DNA of 64,000 nt, taken from Cypionkella sp049896245 (lineage in GTDB: Bacteria > Pseudomonadota > Alphaproteobacteria > Rhodobacterales > Rhodobacteraceae). The translations under genes were made by a program, and so were the position numbers. The notes beneath the pieces were generated by a model. The model searched no databases and had not been told where the DNA came from. It saw only the letters and a list, made by a program, of their open reading frames with translations. Below are positions 34,827-44,477 of the stretch, in pieces (the first letter of the stretch is position 1; every line of letters starts with the position of its first letter). Location of the stretch: NCBI RefSeq assembly GCF_049896245.1, contig NZ_JAFCTX010000025.1, positions 1-64,000 of the forward strand. The letters are read 5' to 3'.

Positions 34827-35993
34827 ATGTTTCTGGCATCAATGCAGTTCGATCTGGGCGATGAGGTGGCAGCACTTCGCGACATGGTGCACCGTTGGGC
34901 GCAAGAGCGGGTGAAGCCGATTGCCGCCGAGGTGGACAAGCTTAACGTCTTTCCCGCCGAGCTTTGGGCAGAGATGGGCAATCTTGGCTTGTTGGGCATC
35001 ACGGTGCCCGAAGCCTATGGCGGCGCTGGCATGGGGTATCTGGCGCATGTCGTCGCGGTCGAGGAAATCGCCCGCGCATCGGCCTCGGTTGCCCTAAGTT
35101 ATGGCGCGCATTCCAACCTTTGCGTCAACCAGATCAGGCTGAACGGTACGGCGGTGCAGCGGCAGAAATACCTGCCGAAACTGGTCTCGGGGGCCAATGT
35201 CGGGGCGCTGGCGATGTCGGAGGCAGATGCTGGGTCGGACGTTGTATCCATGAAGCTGCGGGCGGATCGGAAGGGCGACCACTATGTGCTGAACGGCACG
35301 AAATACTGGATCACCAACGGCCCCGACGCCGATGTGCTGGTGGTCTATGCCAAGACCGACCCCGCTGCCGGATCAAAGGGCATGACCGCCTTCATCGTCG
35401 AAAACACCATGCAGGGCTTCAGCACCTCGCCGCATTTTGACAAGCTGGGGATGCGGGGGTCAAACACTGCCGAGCTGATCTTTGACAATGTCGAGGTGCC
35501 CGCCGAAAACCTGCTTGGGGCTGAGGGCAAGGGCTTGCTTGTGCTGATGTCAGGTCTGGATTACGAACGCGTGGTGCTGTCGGGCATCGGCACCGGCATC
35601 ATGGCCGCCTGTCTGGATGAGATCATGCCCTATATGGTCAGCCGCAAGCAGTTCGGCCAAAGCATCGGTCATTTCCAACTGATGCAGGCCAAGATCGCCG
35701 ATATGTACACCAAACTGAACTCGGCCCGTGCCTATGTCTATGAGGTGGCTCGCGCCTGTGATCGGGGCACCGTCACCCGGCAGGACGCCGCCGCCTGCGT
35801 GCTCTATGCCTCGGAAGCGGCGATGGAGGTCGCGCATCAGGCGGTGCAAGCCATGGGCGGGGCGGGGTTTATGAACGAAACCCCGGTCAGCCGGATCTTC
35901 CGCGATGCCAAGCTGATGGAGATCGGCGCGGGCACCTCGGAAATTCGCCGCATGTTGATCGGGCGCGAATTGATGGGGGCGATGGTCGTATGA
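34827..35993 (+). CDS. Isovaleryl-CoA dehydrogenase
   Basis: This FAD enzyme of leucine degradation oxidises isovaleryl-CoA to 3-methylcrotonyl-CoA. It has 388 residues. Acyl-CoA-dehydrogenase signatures ALAMSEADAGSDVVSMK and QAMGGAGFMNETPVSRIFRD are present, with the C-terminal EIGAGTSEIRRMLIGREL. The combination with methylcrotonyl-CoA carboxylase genes immediately downstream fixes the substrate. GGGGGAG precedes the ATG, and the stop overlaps mccB by ATGA. It is the first gene of the leu-catabolic run. Confidence 0.93.
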   Translation: MFLASMQFDLGDEVAALRDMVHRWAQERVKPIAAEVDKLNVFPAELWAEMGNLGLLGITVPEAYGGAGMGYLAHVVAVEEIARASASVALSYGAHSNLCVNQIRLNGTAVQRQKYLPKLVSGANVGALAMSEADAGSDVVSMKLRADRKGDHYVLNGTKYWITNGPDADVLVVYAKTDPAAGSKGMTAFIVENTMQGFSTSPHFDKLGMRGSNTAELIFDNVEVPAENLLGAEGKGLLVLMSGLDYERVVLSGIGTGIMAACLDEIMPYMVSRKQFGQSIGHFQLMQAKIADMYTKLNSARAYVYEVARACDRGTVTRQDAAACVLYASEAAMEVAHQAVQAMGGAGFMNETPVSRIFRDAKLMEIGAGTSEIRRMLIGRELMGAMVV

Positions 35994-37596
35994 CAGTCCT
36001 GACCACCAATATCTCGCCGCGCAGTGCGGCGTTCCGCGCGAACCTTGCGGCAAATATGGCAGCACTTGAGACTGTGCGGGCGGCGGCAGGGCTGGCGCTT
36101 GCCGGAGGCGGCGACAAAGCGCGCGATCTGCACCAAAGCCGCGGCAAGCTGTTGCCGCGCGAACGCATCGACCGCCTGCTCGACGCAGGCGCGCCGTTTC
36201 TCGAGATTGGCCTGTTCGCTGCGCACGGGCTATATGACAGTGCCATCCCCTCGGCGGGGCTGATCGCCGGGATTGGTCGCGTCGAGGGCCAAGAAGTGAT
36301 GATCATCTGCAATGACGCTACCGTAAAGGGTGGCACCTACTATCCGATGACGGTGAAGAAGCATCTGCGGGCGCAGGAAATTGCCACCGAAAACCGACTG
36401 CCCTGCGTCTACCTTGTGGATTCTGGTGGTGCCAACCTGCCCAATCAAGATGAGGTGTTCCCCGACCGCGACCATTTTGGCCGCATCTTCTTCAATCAAG
36501 CCAATATGTCGGCGCAGGGCATCGCACAAATCGCCGTCGTGATGGGGTCGTGTACCGCTGGCGGTGCCTATGTGCCCGCGATGTCGGATATCACCATTAT
36601 CGTGCAGGGTCAGGGCACGATCTTTCTCGCCGGCCCACCTTTGGTTAAGGCCGCCACGGGCGAGGTGGTCAGCGCCGAAGACCTTGGCGGCGGCGGCGTT
36701 CACACCCGGCTTTCCGGCGTGGCCGACCTTCTGGCGCAGGACGATCTGCACGCGCTGGCGCTTGCCCGCCGCGCGGTCGCTAACCTGAACCGCCAAAAGT
36801 CGCCGCAACTGGTGCTGCAATCGTCGGAAGAGCCGCTTTACGACCCCGCCGAAGTGATGGGCGTGGTCCCGGCTGAGGTGAAAACCCCCTATGACATTCG
36901 TGAAGTGATCGCCCGCACGGTGGACGGCTCGCGCTTTGACGAGTTCAAACCGCGCTACGGCACCACCATTGTCTGCGGCTTTGCGCATGTGATGGGGACG
37001 CCGTCGGCATCATCGGCAACAACGGGGTGATCTTTTCGGAAGCCGCCCTAAAAGCCACGCATTTCGTCGAGCTTTGCTCGCAGCGCAAGATCCCCTTGGT
37101 TTTCCTGCAGAATATTTCGGGCTTCATGGTAGGGCGAACGGCAGAAAACCGCGGCATCGCCAAGGATGGTGCCAAGCTGATGACAGCGGTGGCCACCAGC
37201 CAGGTGCCCAAGATCACGCTATTCGTCGGTGGCTCCTTCGGGGCGGGCAATTACGGCATGTGTGGCCGCGCTTATGGCCCGCGCTTTCTATGGACCTGGC
37301 CCAACAGCCGCATCTCGGTGATGGGTGGCGAACAGGCGGCGGGCGTCTTGGCCACGGTCCGCCGCGACGCAACCGAGCGCAAGGGCGGCAGTTGGTCGAC
37401 CGAAGACGAGGCCGCGTTCAAGCGCCCGACGGTCGAGATGTTTGAGCGCCAGTCGCATCCGCTTTACGCGACGGCCCGGCTTTGGGACGATGGCATCATC
37501 GACCCGCGCCGCACGAGGCAGGTGCTGGCGCTGTCGCTGTCGGCTGCCCTGAACGCTCCGACCCCAGAGACGCGCTTCGGCGTGTTTCGCATGTGA
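35990..37596 (+). pseudogene. mccB: Methylcrotonyl-CoA carboxylase beta subunit, frameshifted
   Basis: This would be the carboxyltransferase subunit that moves CO2 from biotin to 3-methylcrotonyl-CoA. Frame one runs 35990-37030 (346 residues) with normal sequence to TIVCGFAHVMGTP, then turns to nonsense and stops at TGA 37028. The correct continuation (GIIGNNGVIFSEAALKATH) is found one frame over and runs to the TGA at 37594-37596. Restoring one base near 37003 (acgccg-g-tcggc) rejoins both parts into about 535 residues, the usual MccB length. No homopolymer lies at the site. It is either a real loss or a sequence error. Confidence 0.88.
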
Positions 37597-37605
37597 GGCA
37601 AGCCG

Positions 37606-39609
37606 ATGTTCCGCAAGATTCTGATTGCCAACCGAGGCGAAATTGCCTGCCGCGTCATCGCCACCGCCCGCCGCATGGGCATCGCCACCGTCGCCGTATA
37701 TTCCGATGCCGACGCCGCCAGCAAACATGTGGCGATGGCCGATGGGGCGGTGCGGATTGGTGCCGCTGCCGTCGCCGAAAGCTATCTGAAAGGCGATGCG
37801 ATCATCGCGGCAGCGCTGCGCACCGGGGCCGAGGCGATCCATTCCGGCTATGGTTTTTTGTCGGAAAATCCCGGCTTTGTCGAAGCGGTTCAGGCGGCGG
37901 GTCTGGGGTTTATCGGCCCCCCCGCCAGCGCCATTCGGGCCATGGGCCTGAAGGATGCCGCCAAGGCGCTGATGATCAAAGCCGGGGTGCCGGTGGTGCC
38001 GGGCTATCATGGCGAAAGTCAGGACCCGGCGCATCTTGCCGCCGAGGCTGCCGCCATCGGCTACCCGGTGCTGATCAAAGCGCGGGCTGGCGGCGGTGGC
38101 AAGGGGATGCGGCTTGTCACCGACCCCGGCGATTTTGCTCAAGCGCTGGAAAGTGCCCAGCGCGAGGCCCGCAGCAGCTTTGGCGATCCTGCCTGTCTGG
38201 TTGAGAAATACATCACCCAGCCCCGCCACATCGAGATTCAGGTCTTTGGCGACACCCAGGGCCATGTCGTGCATCTGTTCGAGCGCGATTGCAGCCTGCA
38301 GCGCCGCCACCAGAAGGTGATCGAGGAAGCCCCAGCGCCCGGTATGCCTGCCGAGGTGCGCGCCGCGATGGGCAAGGCTGCGGTCGAGGCTGCGCGGGCG
38401 ATTGGCTATCAAGGTGCCGGCACCGTCGAATTCATCGTTGACGGCTCTGGCCCGCTGCGGCCCGACGGGTTCTGGTTCATGGAGATGAACACACGGCTTC
38501 AGGTCGAGCATCCGGTGTCGGAGGCGATCACCGGGCTGGATTTTGTTGAGTTGCAACTGCGCATCGCCGCAGGTGAACCGCTGCCGTTCCGACAGCAGGA
38601 TCTTCGGATCGACGGCTGGGCCTTTGAGGCCCGGATCTATGCCGAAGATGTGGAAAAGGGCTTTCTGCCCGCGACCGGCACGCTGGAGCACCTGTCTTTC
38701 CCGGAGGGCGTTGAATTCAGGCGCGGTGCGGTGCGCATCGACAGCGGCGTCCGTCAAGGCGACGAGATTTCGCCTTGGTATGATCCGATGATCGCCAAGG
38801 TGGTGGTCCACGGGCCGGACCGTACTGCGGCGCGGAACCTGTTGTCCACGACACTGGAGCACTGCCGGATCGCCGGATCGACCACCAATCTGGAGTTCCT
38901 CGCCGCACTCTCGCGGCATGACGGGTTCCGCGCCGGTGATGTCGATACCGGCCTGATCGCCCGCGATCTGGATCAGTTGATCGCCGCCGCCCCGCTGCCC
39001 GCCGCTGCCCCGGCACTGGCGGCCCTTGCCGCGCTGAACCTGCTCGACCCTCCCCAAGCAGCCGATCCTTGGGATCGACTGACCGGCTGGCGCGGTTGGT
39101 CCGCCGCTGAAAGCTTTGTCGCGCTGGACCATAAGGATGGCCCGCTTGCGTTGCGTGTCATCCATCTTGACCCCCGGCAGTTCCACGTCACCGGAGCCGG
39201 GTACGACACCACGCTCACCCTGCTTGACCATCGCGACGGCGCGCTTCGCTTCAGCTGTGACGGCCTGCAATCCACCGCGCATTTTGTCGCAACCCCGGAC
39301 CGGATCAGCCTGTTCCTGTCAGGCCGGAAGCACGATTTCACCCGGATTGACCCCCTGTTGGCTGGCGAGCACGATGCTGCAGGTGGCGATACTATCCTTG
39401 CGCCGATGCCGGGCCTTGTGGCCGCGCTGCGAACCAGCGCGGGCGCTCGGGTGACCAAAGGCGATGCGCTGATCTTTATTGAAGCGATGAAAATGGAGCA
39501 TATCTTGACCGCCCCCCGCGATGGTATCGTGGCCGAGGTTCTGGTGGCGGAAGGCGATCAGGTCAGCGACGGCACCGTTTTGGTAAGGATGGAGGCCGAA
39601 GATGGCTGA
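37606..39609 (+). CDS. mccA: Methylcrotonyl-CoA carboxylase alpha subunit (biotin carboxylase/carrier)
   Basis: A 667-residue subunit that charges biotin with bicarbonate. The biotin carboxylase part (residues 1-445) has LIANRGEIACRVI, HSGYGFLSENPGF, the ATP-grasp IKARAGGGGKGMRLV and MEMNTRLQVEHPVSE. The C-terminal carrier domain has the biotinyl-lysine motif EAMKMEH near residue 628. It starts 9 nt after mccB and overlaps hmgL by 8 nt. Intact, but useless without a working beta subunit. Confidence 0.95.
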   Translation: MFRKILIANRGEIACRVIATARRMGIATVAVYSDADAASKHVAMADGAVRIGAAAVAESYLKGDAIIAAALRTGAEAIHSGYGFLSENPGFVEAVQAAGLGFIGPPASAIRAMGLKDAAKALMIKAGVPVVPGYHGESQDPAHLAAEAAAIGYPVLIKARAGGGGKGMRLVTDPGDFAQALESAQREARSSFGDPACLVEKYITQPRHIEIQVFGDTQGHVVHLFERDCSLQRRHQKVIEEAPAPGMPAEVRAAMGKAAVEAARAIGYQGAGTVEFIVDGSGPLRPDGFWFMEMNTRLQVEHPVSEAITGLDFVELQLRIAAGEPLPFRQQDLRIDGWAFEARIYAEDVEKGFLPATGTLEHLSFPEGVEFRRGAVRIDSGVRQGDEISPWYDPMIAKVVVHGPDRTAARNLLSTTLEHCRIAGSTTNLEFLAALSRHDGFRAGDVDTGLIARDLDQLIAAAPLPAAAPALAALAALNLLDPPQAADPWDRLTGWRGWSAAESFVALDHKDGPLALRVIHLDPRQFHVTGAGYDTTLTLLDHRDGALRFSCDGLQSTAHFVATPDRISLFLSGRKHDFTRIDPLLAGEHDAAGGDTILAPMPGLVAALRTSAGARVTKGDALIFIEAMKMEHILTAPRDGIVAEVLVAEGDQVSDGTVLVRMEAEDG

Positions 39610-40459
39610 TCCGGTCACGCTTTACGAAATGGGCCCGCGCGACGGCTTGCAGAACGAAGCGCGGCTGATCGGGACCGCCGACAAGATCAAGCTGGTCAAT
39701 CTGCTTTCCGACTGCGGCTTCTGCCATATCGAAGTCACCAGCTTTGTCAGCCCGAAATGGGTGCCACAGATGGCCGACGCCGCCGAGGTCATGGCAGGCA
39801 TCACCCGAAAACCCGGCGTCTGTTACGCAGCGCTCACGCCCAACCTTCAAGGTTACGCCCGCGCAATCACCGCCCGCGCCGACGAAGTGGCGGTGTTCGC
39901 CTCGGCCTCGGAAGGGTTTTCGCAAAAGAATATCAACTGCTCGATCCGGGAAAGCCTTGAGCGTTTCCAGCCCGTGCTACTCAGCGCCCGCACCGCGATG
40001 ATTCCGGTCCGGGGCTATGTGTCTTGCGTGACAGATTGCCCCTATGACGGGCCAATTGCGCCCGATGCCGTGGCCGAGGTGGCCGAGGCGCTTTTTCAGA
40101 TGGGCTGCTACCAGATCAGCCTTGGCGATACTTTGGGCGCAGCTAAGCCCGACGGGATTGCGCGGATGCTGGATGCGGTGCTGCAATCCGTTCCTGCCAG
40201 CCGCCTTTCCGGGCATTACCACGACACGCGCGGCCAGGCACTTTTGAACATCGCGGTCAGTCTTGACCGGGGGCTTCGGGTGTTTGACAGTTCGGTCGGC
40301 GGTCTGGGGAGGTGCCCCTACGCGCCCGGTGCCAAAGGCAATGTCGCCACCGAAGCGGTGGCGGCGATGCTGGACAGCCGCGGCTTTGATACCGGGTTGG
40401 ACCTTGACCGACTGGCCGATGCAACCGCCTTTGCCCAAAGCCTGAGGAGGCCCGCATGA
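39602..40459 (+). CDS. Hydroxymethylglutaryl-CoA lyase
   Basis: This TIM-barrel lyase cleaves HMG-CoA to acetyl-CoA and acetoacetate, ending leucine breakdown. The 285 residues begin VTLYEMGPRDGLQNE (metal-site Asp) and contain VTSFVSPKWVPQMAD, GYVSCVTDCPYDG, ISLGDTLGAA and SGHYHDTRGQALLN. SSVGGLGRCPYAPGAKGNVATE near the C-terminus holds the active-site Cys loop (split here as GGLGRCPYAPGA). It is coupled to mccA and to the hydratase gene by overlaps. Confidence 0.95.
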   Translation: MADPVTLYEMGPRDGLQNEARLIGTADKIKLVNLLSDCGFCHIEVTSFVSPKWVPQMADAAEVMAGITRKPGVCYAALTPNLQGYARAITARADEVAVFASASEGFSQKNINCSIRESLERFQPVLLSARTAMIPVRGYVSCVTDCPYDGPIAPDAVAEVAEALFQMGCYQISLGDTLGAAKPDGIARMLDAVLQSVPASRLSGHYHDTRGQALLNIAVSLDRGLRVFDSSVGGLGRCPYAPGAKGNVATEAVAAMLDSRGFDTGLDLDRLADATAFAQSLRRPA

Positions 40460-41229
40460 GCTGGCAAACGCTCGACACCCGCACCGATCCGCGCGGCGTG
40501 GTGTATGTCACGCTGAACACCCCGGAACGCCGCAACGTACTGTCTGCGACGATGATCGCCGAGCTGACCGAGTTTGTCCGCACGCTGGATCAAGCCCGCG
40601 CCGTGGTGCTTTCAGGCGCGGGCGCGATCTTCTGCGCAGGTGGCGATCTGGTCTGGATGCAAGCGCAGATCGAGGCCGACCGCCCGCAGCGCCTGCGCGA
40701 AGCCCGCAAGCTGGCCGAGATGTTGCAGGCGCTGAACACGATGCCGGTTCCGCTGATCGGTCGGTTGCATGGCGGTGCGTTTGGCGGTGGGATCGGCATG
40801 GCCTGTGTTTGTGACGTGGTCGTGGCGGCGCGCGGCACGAAGTTCTGTTTCTCAGAAACCCGGCTGGGCATCATCCCCGCCACCATCGGCCCCTACGTTC
40901 TGGCCCGCATCGGCGAAGGTCACGCGCGGCGCGTTTTCATGTCGGCCCGTATGTTTGGCGCAGAGGAAGCCGCAACCTTCGGCATCGTTACCACAGTGGT
41001 CGATACCGACGGCCTTGATGCCGCAGTGGAGGCCGAGGTCACGCCCTATCTCTCCACCGCTCCGGGTGCAGTGGCCGCTGCCAAGGCGCTCGCCCGCGCG
41101 CTTGGGCCCCGGATTGACGCCGACGTGATCGACGACAGCATCCGGCGTCTGGCCGACATCTGGGAGGGGCCCGAGGCCTTGATTGGCGTTCGGGCCTTTC
41201 TGGACAAGAAGAACGCTCCTCGGAACTGA
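40456..41229 (+). CDS. Enoyl-CoA hydratase family protein, likely methylglutaconyl-CoA hydratase
   Basis: A 257-residue crotonase-fold enzyme. GAIFCAGGDLVWMQ and GRLHGGAFGGGIGMACVCD form the oxyanion hole, and FSETRLGIIPATIGPYV contains the catalytic Glu region. Its place after hmgL in the leucine-catabolic run points to hydration of 3-methylglutaconyl-CoA to HMG-CoA. It shares a 4-nt overlap with hmgL, and no terminator was recognised behind it. Confidence 0.88.
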   Translation: MSWQTLDTRTDPRGVVYVTLNTPERRNVLSATMIAELTEFVRTLDQARAVVLSGAGAIFCAGGDLVWMQAQIEADRPQRLREARKLAEMLQALNTMPVPLIGRLHGGAFGGGIGMACVCDVVVAARGTKFCFSETRLGIIPATIGPYVLARIGEGHARRVFMSARMFGAEEAATFGIVTTVVDTDGLDAAVEAEVTPYLSTAPGAVAAAKALARALGPRIDADVIDDSIRRLADIWEGPEALIGVRAFLDKKNAPRN

Positions 41230-41842
41230 AGCGAACGAAGTATGAGATCGGGGCGACGGCAGCCCATCCAGACGGTCGGAGGGCAGTGCCCCATCGCCCG
41301 CATAACCGTGAACATTCTTGCGGGACATTCGGGTCGGCACCTGCTGGGAGGCGGGGATGGATTCTTTGCTGCCCCGCGCGGGGCCTCGGCCATCGGTGCC
41401 AAGATCAATGGCCATTCGGGCAGCGCGCTGTGCAAAGCCCGCAGTGTATGGTCGCGCAGTGGGGCCATGACGGTTTCTGCGCACGTCGGCCAAGTTTCGA
41501 TATCGTCGATGTGGCGCATCGTGACGACGGTTGCGCGACCCTTACGGCGAAGGGCGGCTTTCTTAGCCGATGAAATCGGCTGAGGGTTAACGCCTCGGGC
41601 TGATCGACCCTGAGATGGCGTTCTCGAATGACGACCTCTGCAAGACAAGGCCCGGCGGTTTTTTCGCCAGAGCCCCTTACAACCCTGCGGAAATACGGCG
41701 ATGCTGGGCTGCGAAGCCTAGTCTTTCACCAAAAGGTCAAAAACGTCGCTTTGTGAAGGGTTTGCGTCATCCGCAAAAGCTATTATAGCCAGCCTTGCAC
41801 CCAAACGGGTTCAGTCTTGCAGCCAAGTACGGGAACGCCAGC
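41230..41842. other. Spacer with possible decayed coding sequence
   Basis: About 610 nt between the hydratase and nadA. On the minus strand a frame starting near 41529 (MRHIDDIETWPTCAETV) has codon usage like a real gene for about 45 codons. It then continues better in a second frame (SQQVPTRMSRKNVHGYAGDG) down to about 41240, suggesting a frameshifted remnant of unknown family. The part 41650-41842 is less GC-rich and probably carries the nadA promoter, which I could not place. Confidence 0.35.
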
Positions 41843-42889
41843 TTGCCCACTCTTTTTGACCAGCGCGCCGAGCTTGCGGCGCATTATGATCTTTCCCCTT
41901 CTATGGCCGCCGCCGAAGCGACGCGCGCGATCTACGCGCGGATGGCGCGCGTCGTGCCTTTGGCCGATTGGGCGATGTTTGCGCCCTATGTGATTGCGAT
42001 CAATCGGCTGAAAGCGGAACGCAATGCGGTGATTTTGGGTCATAACTACATGACGCCCGAGATTTATCATGGCGCGGCGGATTTCGTCGGCGACAGCCTG
42101 CAACTGGCGATCAAGGCGAGTGAAGTTGAGGCTGATGTGATCGTGCAATGCGGTGTGCATTTCATGGCGGAAACCTCGAAGATCATGAACCCCAGCAAGA
42201 TCGTGCTGATGCCGGATATGGCGGCGGGCTGTTCGCTGGCGGAATCGATCACGGTGGATGGTGTGGCGGAAATGCGGGCGATGTATCCGGGGGCTGCGGT
42301 GGTGTCTTATGTCAACACCACGGCTGCGGTGAAGGCGGCGTCGGATGTGTGCTGTACCTCGGCCAATGCCTTGCAGATCGTCAACGCGATGGAGGGCGAC
42401 ACGGTGATCATGACGCCGGATCAATATCTTGCGCGCAACGTGGCGGCGCTGACGCATAAGCGGGTGGTTTGGTGGGAAGGCTCGTGCATCGTGCATGAAC
42501 TTTACACCGCCGCTGATCTGCGCGCCTATCGCGAATTTGACCCGGATGTGAAGATCATCGCGCATCCCGAATGTACCCCTGAAGTGGTGGCGGAGGCGGA
42601 TTTCACCGGATCGACCAAGGGCATCATTGACTGGGTGCATCAACACAAACCTGCCCGCGCGATGCTGGTGACGGAATGTTCGATGGCCGCCAATATCGCG
42701 GATGAATTGCCCGAGGTGGAGTTCGCCAAGCCCTGCAACATGTGCCCCTATATGAAAATGATTACGCTGGAGAAGATCCTTTATGCGCTGCACAGCATGA
42801 CGGGAGAGGTGCTGGTTGACCCAGAGATTTCCGCTCGGGCAAGGGTCGCGGTGCAGCGGATGATCGACATCAGCCGGGCTGCGGCCTGA
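41843..42889 (+). CDS. nadA: Quinolinate synthase
   Basis: This 4Fe-4S enzyme condenses iminoaspartate with dihydroxyacetone phosphate to quinolinate. The three cluster cysteines are in VQCGVHFMAET, AHPECTPEVV and KPCNMCPYMK. Substrate-binding LGHNYMTPEIYH and GDSLQLAIKAS are present. The start is uncertain: TTG 41843 has gggaa about 9 nt upstream and gives 348 residues; TTG 41795 would give 364; ATG 41903 would give a shorter protein. It is the first gene of nadABC. Confidence 0.95.
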   Translation: MPTLFDQRAELAAHYDLSPSMAAAEATRAIYARMARVVPLADWAMFAPYVIAINRLKAERNAVILGHNYMTPEIYHGAADFVGDSLQLAIKASEVEADVIVQCGVHFMAETSKIMNPSKIVLMPDMAAGCSLAESITVDGVAEMRAMYPGAAVVSYVNTTAAVKAASDVCCTSANALQIVNAMEGDTVIMTPDQYLARNVAALTHKRVVWWEGSCIVHELYTAADLRAYREFDPDVKIIAHPECTPEVVAEADFTGSTKGIIDWVHQHKPARAMLVTECSMAANIADELPEVEFAKPCNMCPYMKMITLEKILYALHSMTGEVLVDPEISARARVAVQRMIDISRAAA

Positions 42890-42893
42890 CCCG

Positions 42894-44477
42894 ATGGACA
42901 TGCCTGTTGTCGAGACTGGGCGCGTGATCATTGTTGGCGCTGGTCTGGGCGCGCTTTATGCCGCGCTGCATCTTGCGCCGCATCCGGTGGTGATGATCTC
43001 ACCCGAGGCTTTGGGGCAGGGGGCGAGTTCGGCTTGGGCGCAGGGCGGAATTGCGGCGGCGATGGCTGCGGGGGACAGTCCTGCGGCTCATGCGGCGGAT
43101 ACTGTGCGCGCCGGGGCGGGCACGGTGGATGCCGAGGTGGCCGCAAGTGTCACCGCCGAGGCACGGGCGCATATTCTGGAACTGACCGCACTGGGGACGC
43201 CGTTTGATCGCGATGCGCAGGGCGGCTATGTGCTGTCACGAGAGGCAGCGCATGGCTTGGCGCGGGTGGTGCGGGTGCGTGGTGATCAGGCCGGGCGCGA
43301 GATCATGGCGGCGCTGATTGCCGAAGTGGCGCGCACGCCCTCGGTGCAGGTGCTGGAAGGCGTGATGGCGGAGGGCTTGCAGGTGCAGGCGGGCCGGGTG
43401 ACGGGCGTGGCGGTGGCTGCTGCGGACGGTGGTGGCGCTCCGGTCATGCTGCGCGGGGCGGCGGTGCTGCTGGCGGGCGGTGGCTCGGGTGGGCTCTATG
43501 CGCTGACCACCAATCCGCCGCGCATCCGGGGGCAGGTGATCGGCATGGCGGCGCGGGCGGGCGCGGTGATTGCCGATGCCGAGTTCGTGCAGTTTCATCC
43601 GACCGCGATTGATGTAGGCGAAGACCCGGCCCCTTTGGCGACCGAGGCGTTGCGGGGTGAAGGTGCTACGCTGATCAATCGCGATGGCGTGCGGTTCATG
43701 CAGGCGGTGCATCGCGATGCCGAACTTGCGCCGCGCGATATCGTCGCCCGCGCGATCTTTGCCGAAACCCAAGCCGGACGCCGCCCGATGCTGGATACCC
43801 GCGCCGCGATTGGGGCCGAAATTGTGGACCGCTTTCCCGCTGTCGTCGCGGCCTGCCAGCGGGGTGGGATTGATCCGGTGACGCAGCCTATTCCGGTGGC
43901 CGCCGCTGCGCATTACCATATGGGCGGCATTGCGGTTTCCAGCACAGGGCGCAGCAGTCTGGCGGGGCTTTGGGCTTGCGGTGAAGCCAGCGCGACGGGG
44001 CTACATGGCGCGAACCGGCTGGCCTCGAATGGCTTGCTGGAGGCTTTGGTTTATGGTCGCCGCGTGGCGCAGGACATTGCGCAGGACCGATTTGGGCAAC
44101 GATCGGGGGATGCGGTGGCGCCGTTGGTGGTCTTGCCACTGGTCCGCGGTGGACGGCGGCCCGACCCTGATCTGATTGCGCAACTGCGGCAACTGATGAC
44201 GGAACATGTCGGCGTGGTGCGCGATGCGGCCGGATTGAAAACCGCGCTGCGCCGGATCGCTGTGCTGGAAGCGCAGGCTTTGGGTGACGCGAATGTGCTG
44301 AACATGACCGCCACCGCCACGCTGATTGCCGCCGCCGCCCTGCTGCGCGAAGAATCGCGGGGGGCGCATTGCCGCAGTGATTTTCCTGTGGCCAACCCTG
44401 CATTGGCGCGACCAAGCCGCCTGACCTTGGCCGAGGCGTTGGCGCTGCGGCAAACCATATCGGAGGCTTTAGAATGA
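42894..44477 (+). CDS. nadB: L-aspartate oxidase
   Basis: This FAD enzyme oxidises aspartate to iminoaspartate for NadA. It has 527 residues of the succinate-dehydrogenase flavoprotein fold: VIIVGAGLGALYAALHL, SSAWAQGGIAAAM, FVQFHPTAID, EALRGEGATLINRDGVRFM and YHMGGIAVSSTGRSSLAGLWACGE. Both catalytic Arg/His regions appear intact. It starts 4 nt after nadA and overlaps nadC by ATGA. Confidence 0.96.
   Translation: MDMPVVETGRVIIVGAGLGALYAALHLAPHPVVMISPEALGQGASSAWAQGGIAAAMAAGDSPAAHAADTVRAGAGTVDAEVAASVTAEARAHILELTALGTPFDRDAQGGYVLSREAAHGLARVVRVRGDQAGREIMAALIAEVARTPSVQVLEGVMAEGLQVQAGRVTGVAVAAADGGGAPVMLRGAAVLLAGGGSGGLYALTTNPPRIRGQVIGMAARAGAVIADAEFVQFHPTAIDVGEDPAPLATEALRGEGATLINRDGVRFMQAVHRDAELAPRDIVARAIFAETQAGRRPMLDTRAAIGAEIVDRFPAVVAACQRGGIDPVTQPIPVAAAAHYHMGGIAVSSTGRSSLAGLWACGEASATGLHGANRLASNGLLEALVYGRRVAQDIAQDRFGQRSGDAVAPLVVLPLVRGGRRPDPDLIAQLRQLMTEHVGVVRDAAGLKTALRRIAVLEAQALGDANVLNMTATATLIAAAALLREESRGAHCRSDFPVANPALARPSRLTLAEALALRQTISEALE

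Noticed and set aside
37288..39282. 664-codon open frame on the minus strand
   Set aside because: It is fully antisense to mccA and the end of mccB, whose motifs are unmistakable; no domain is visible in the antisense product.
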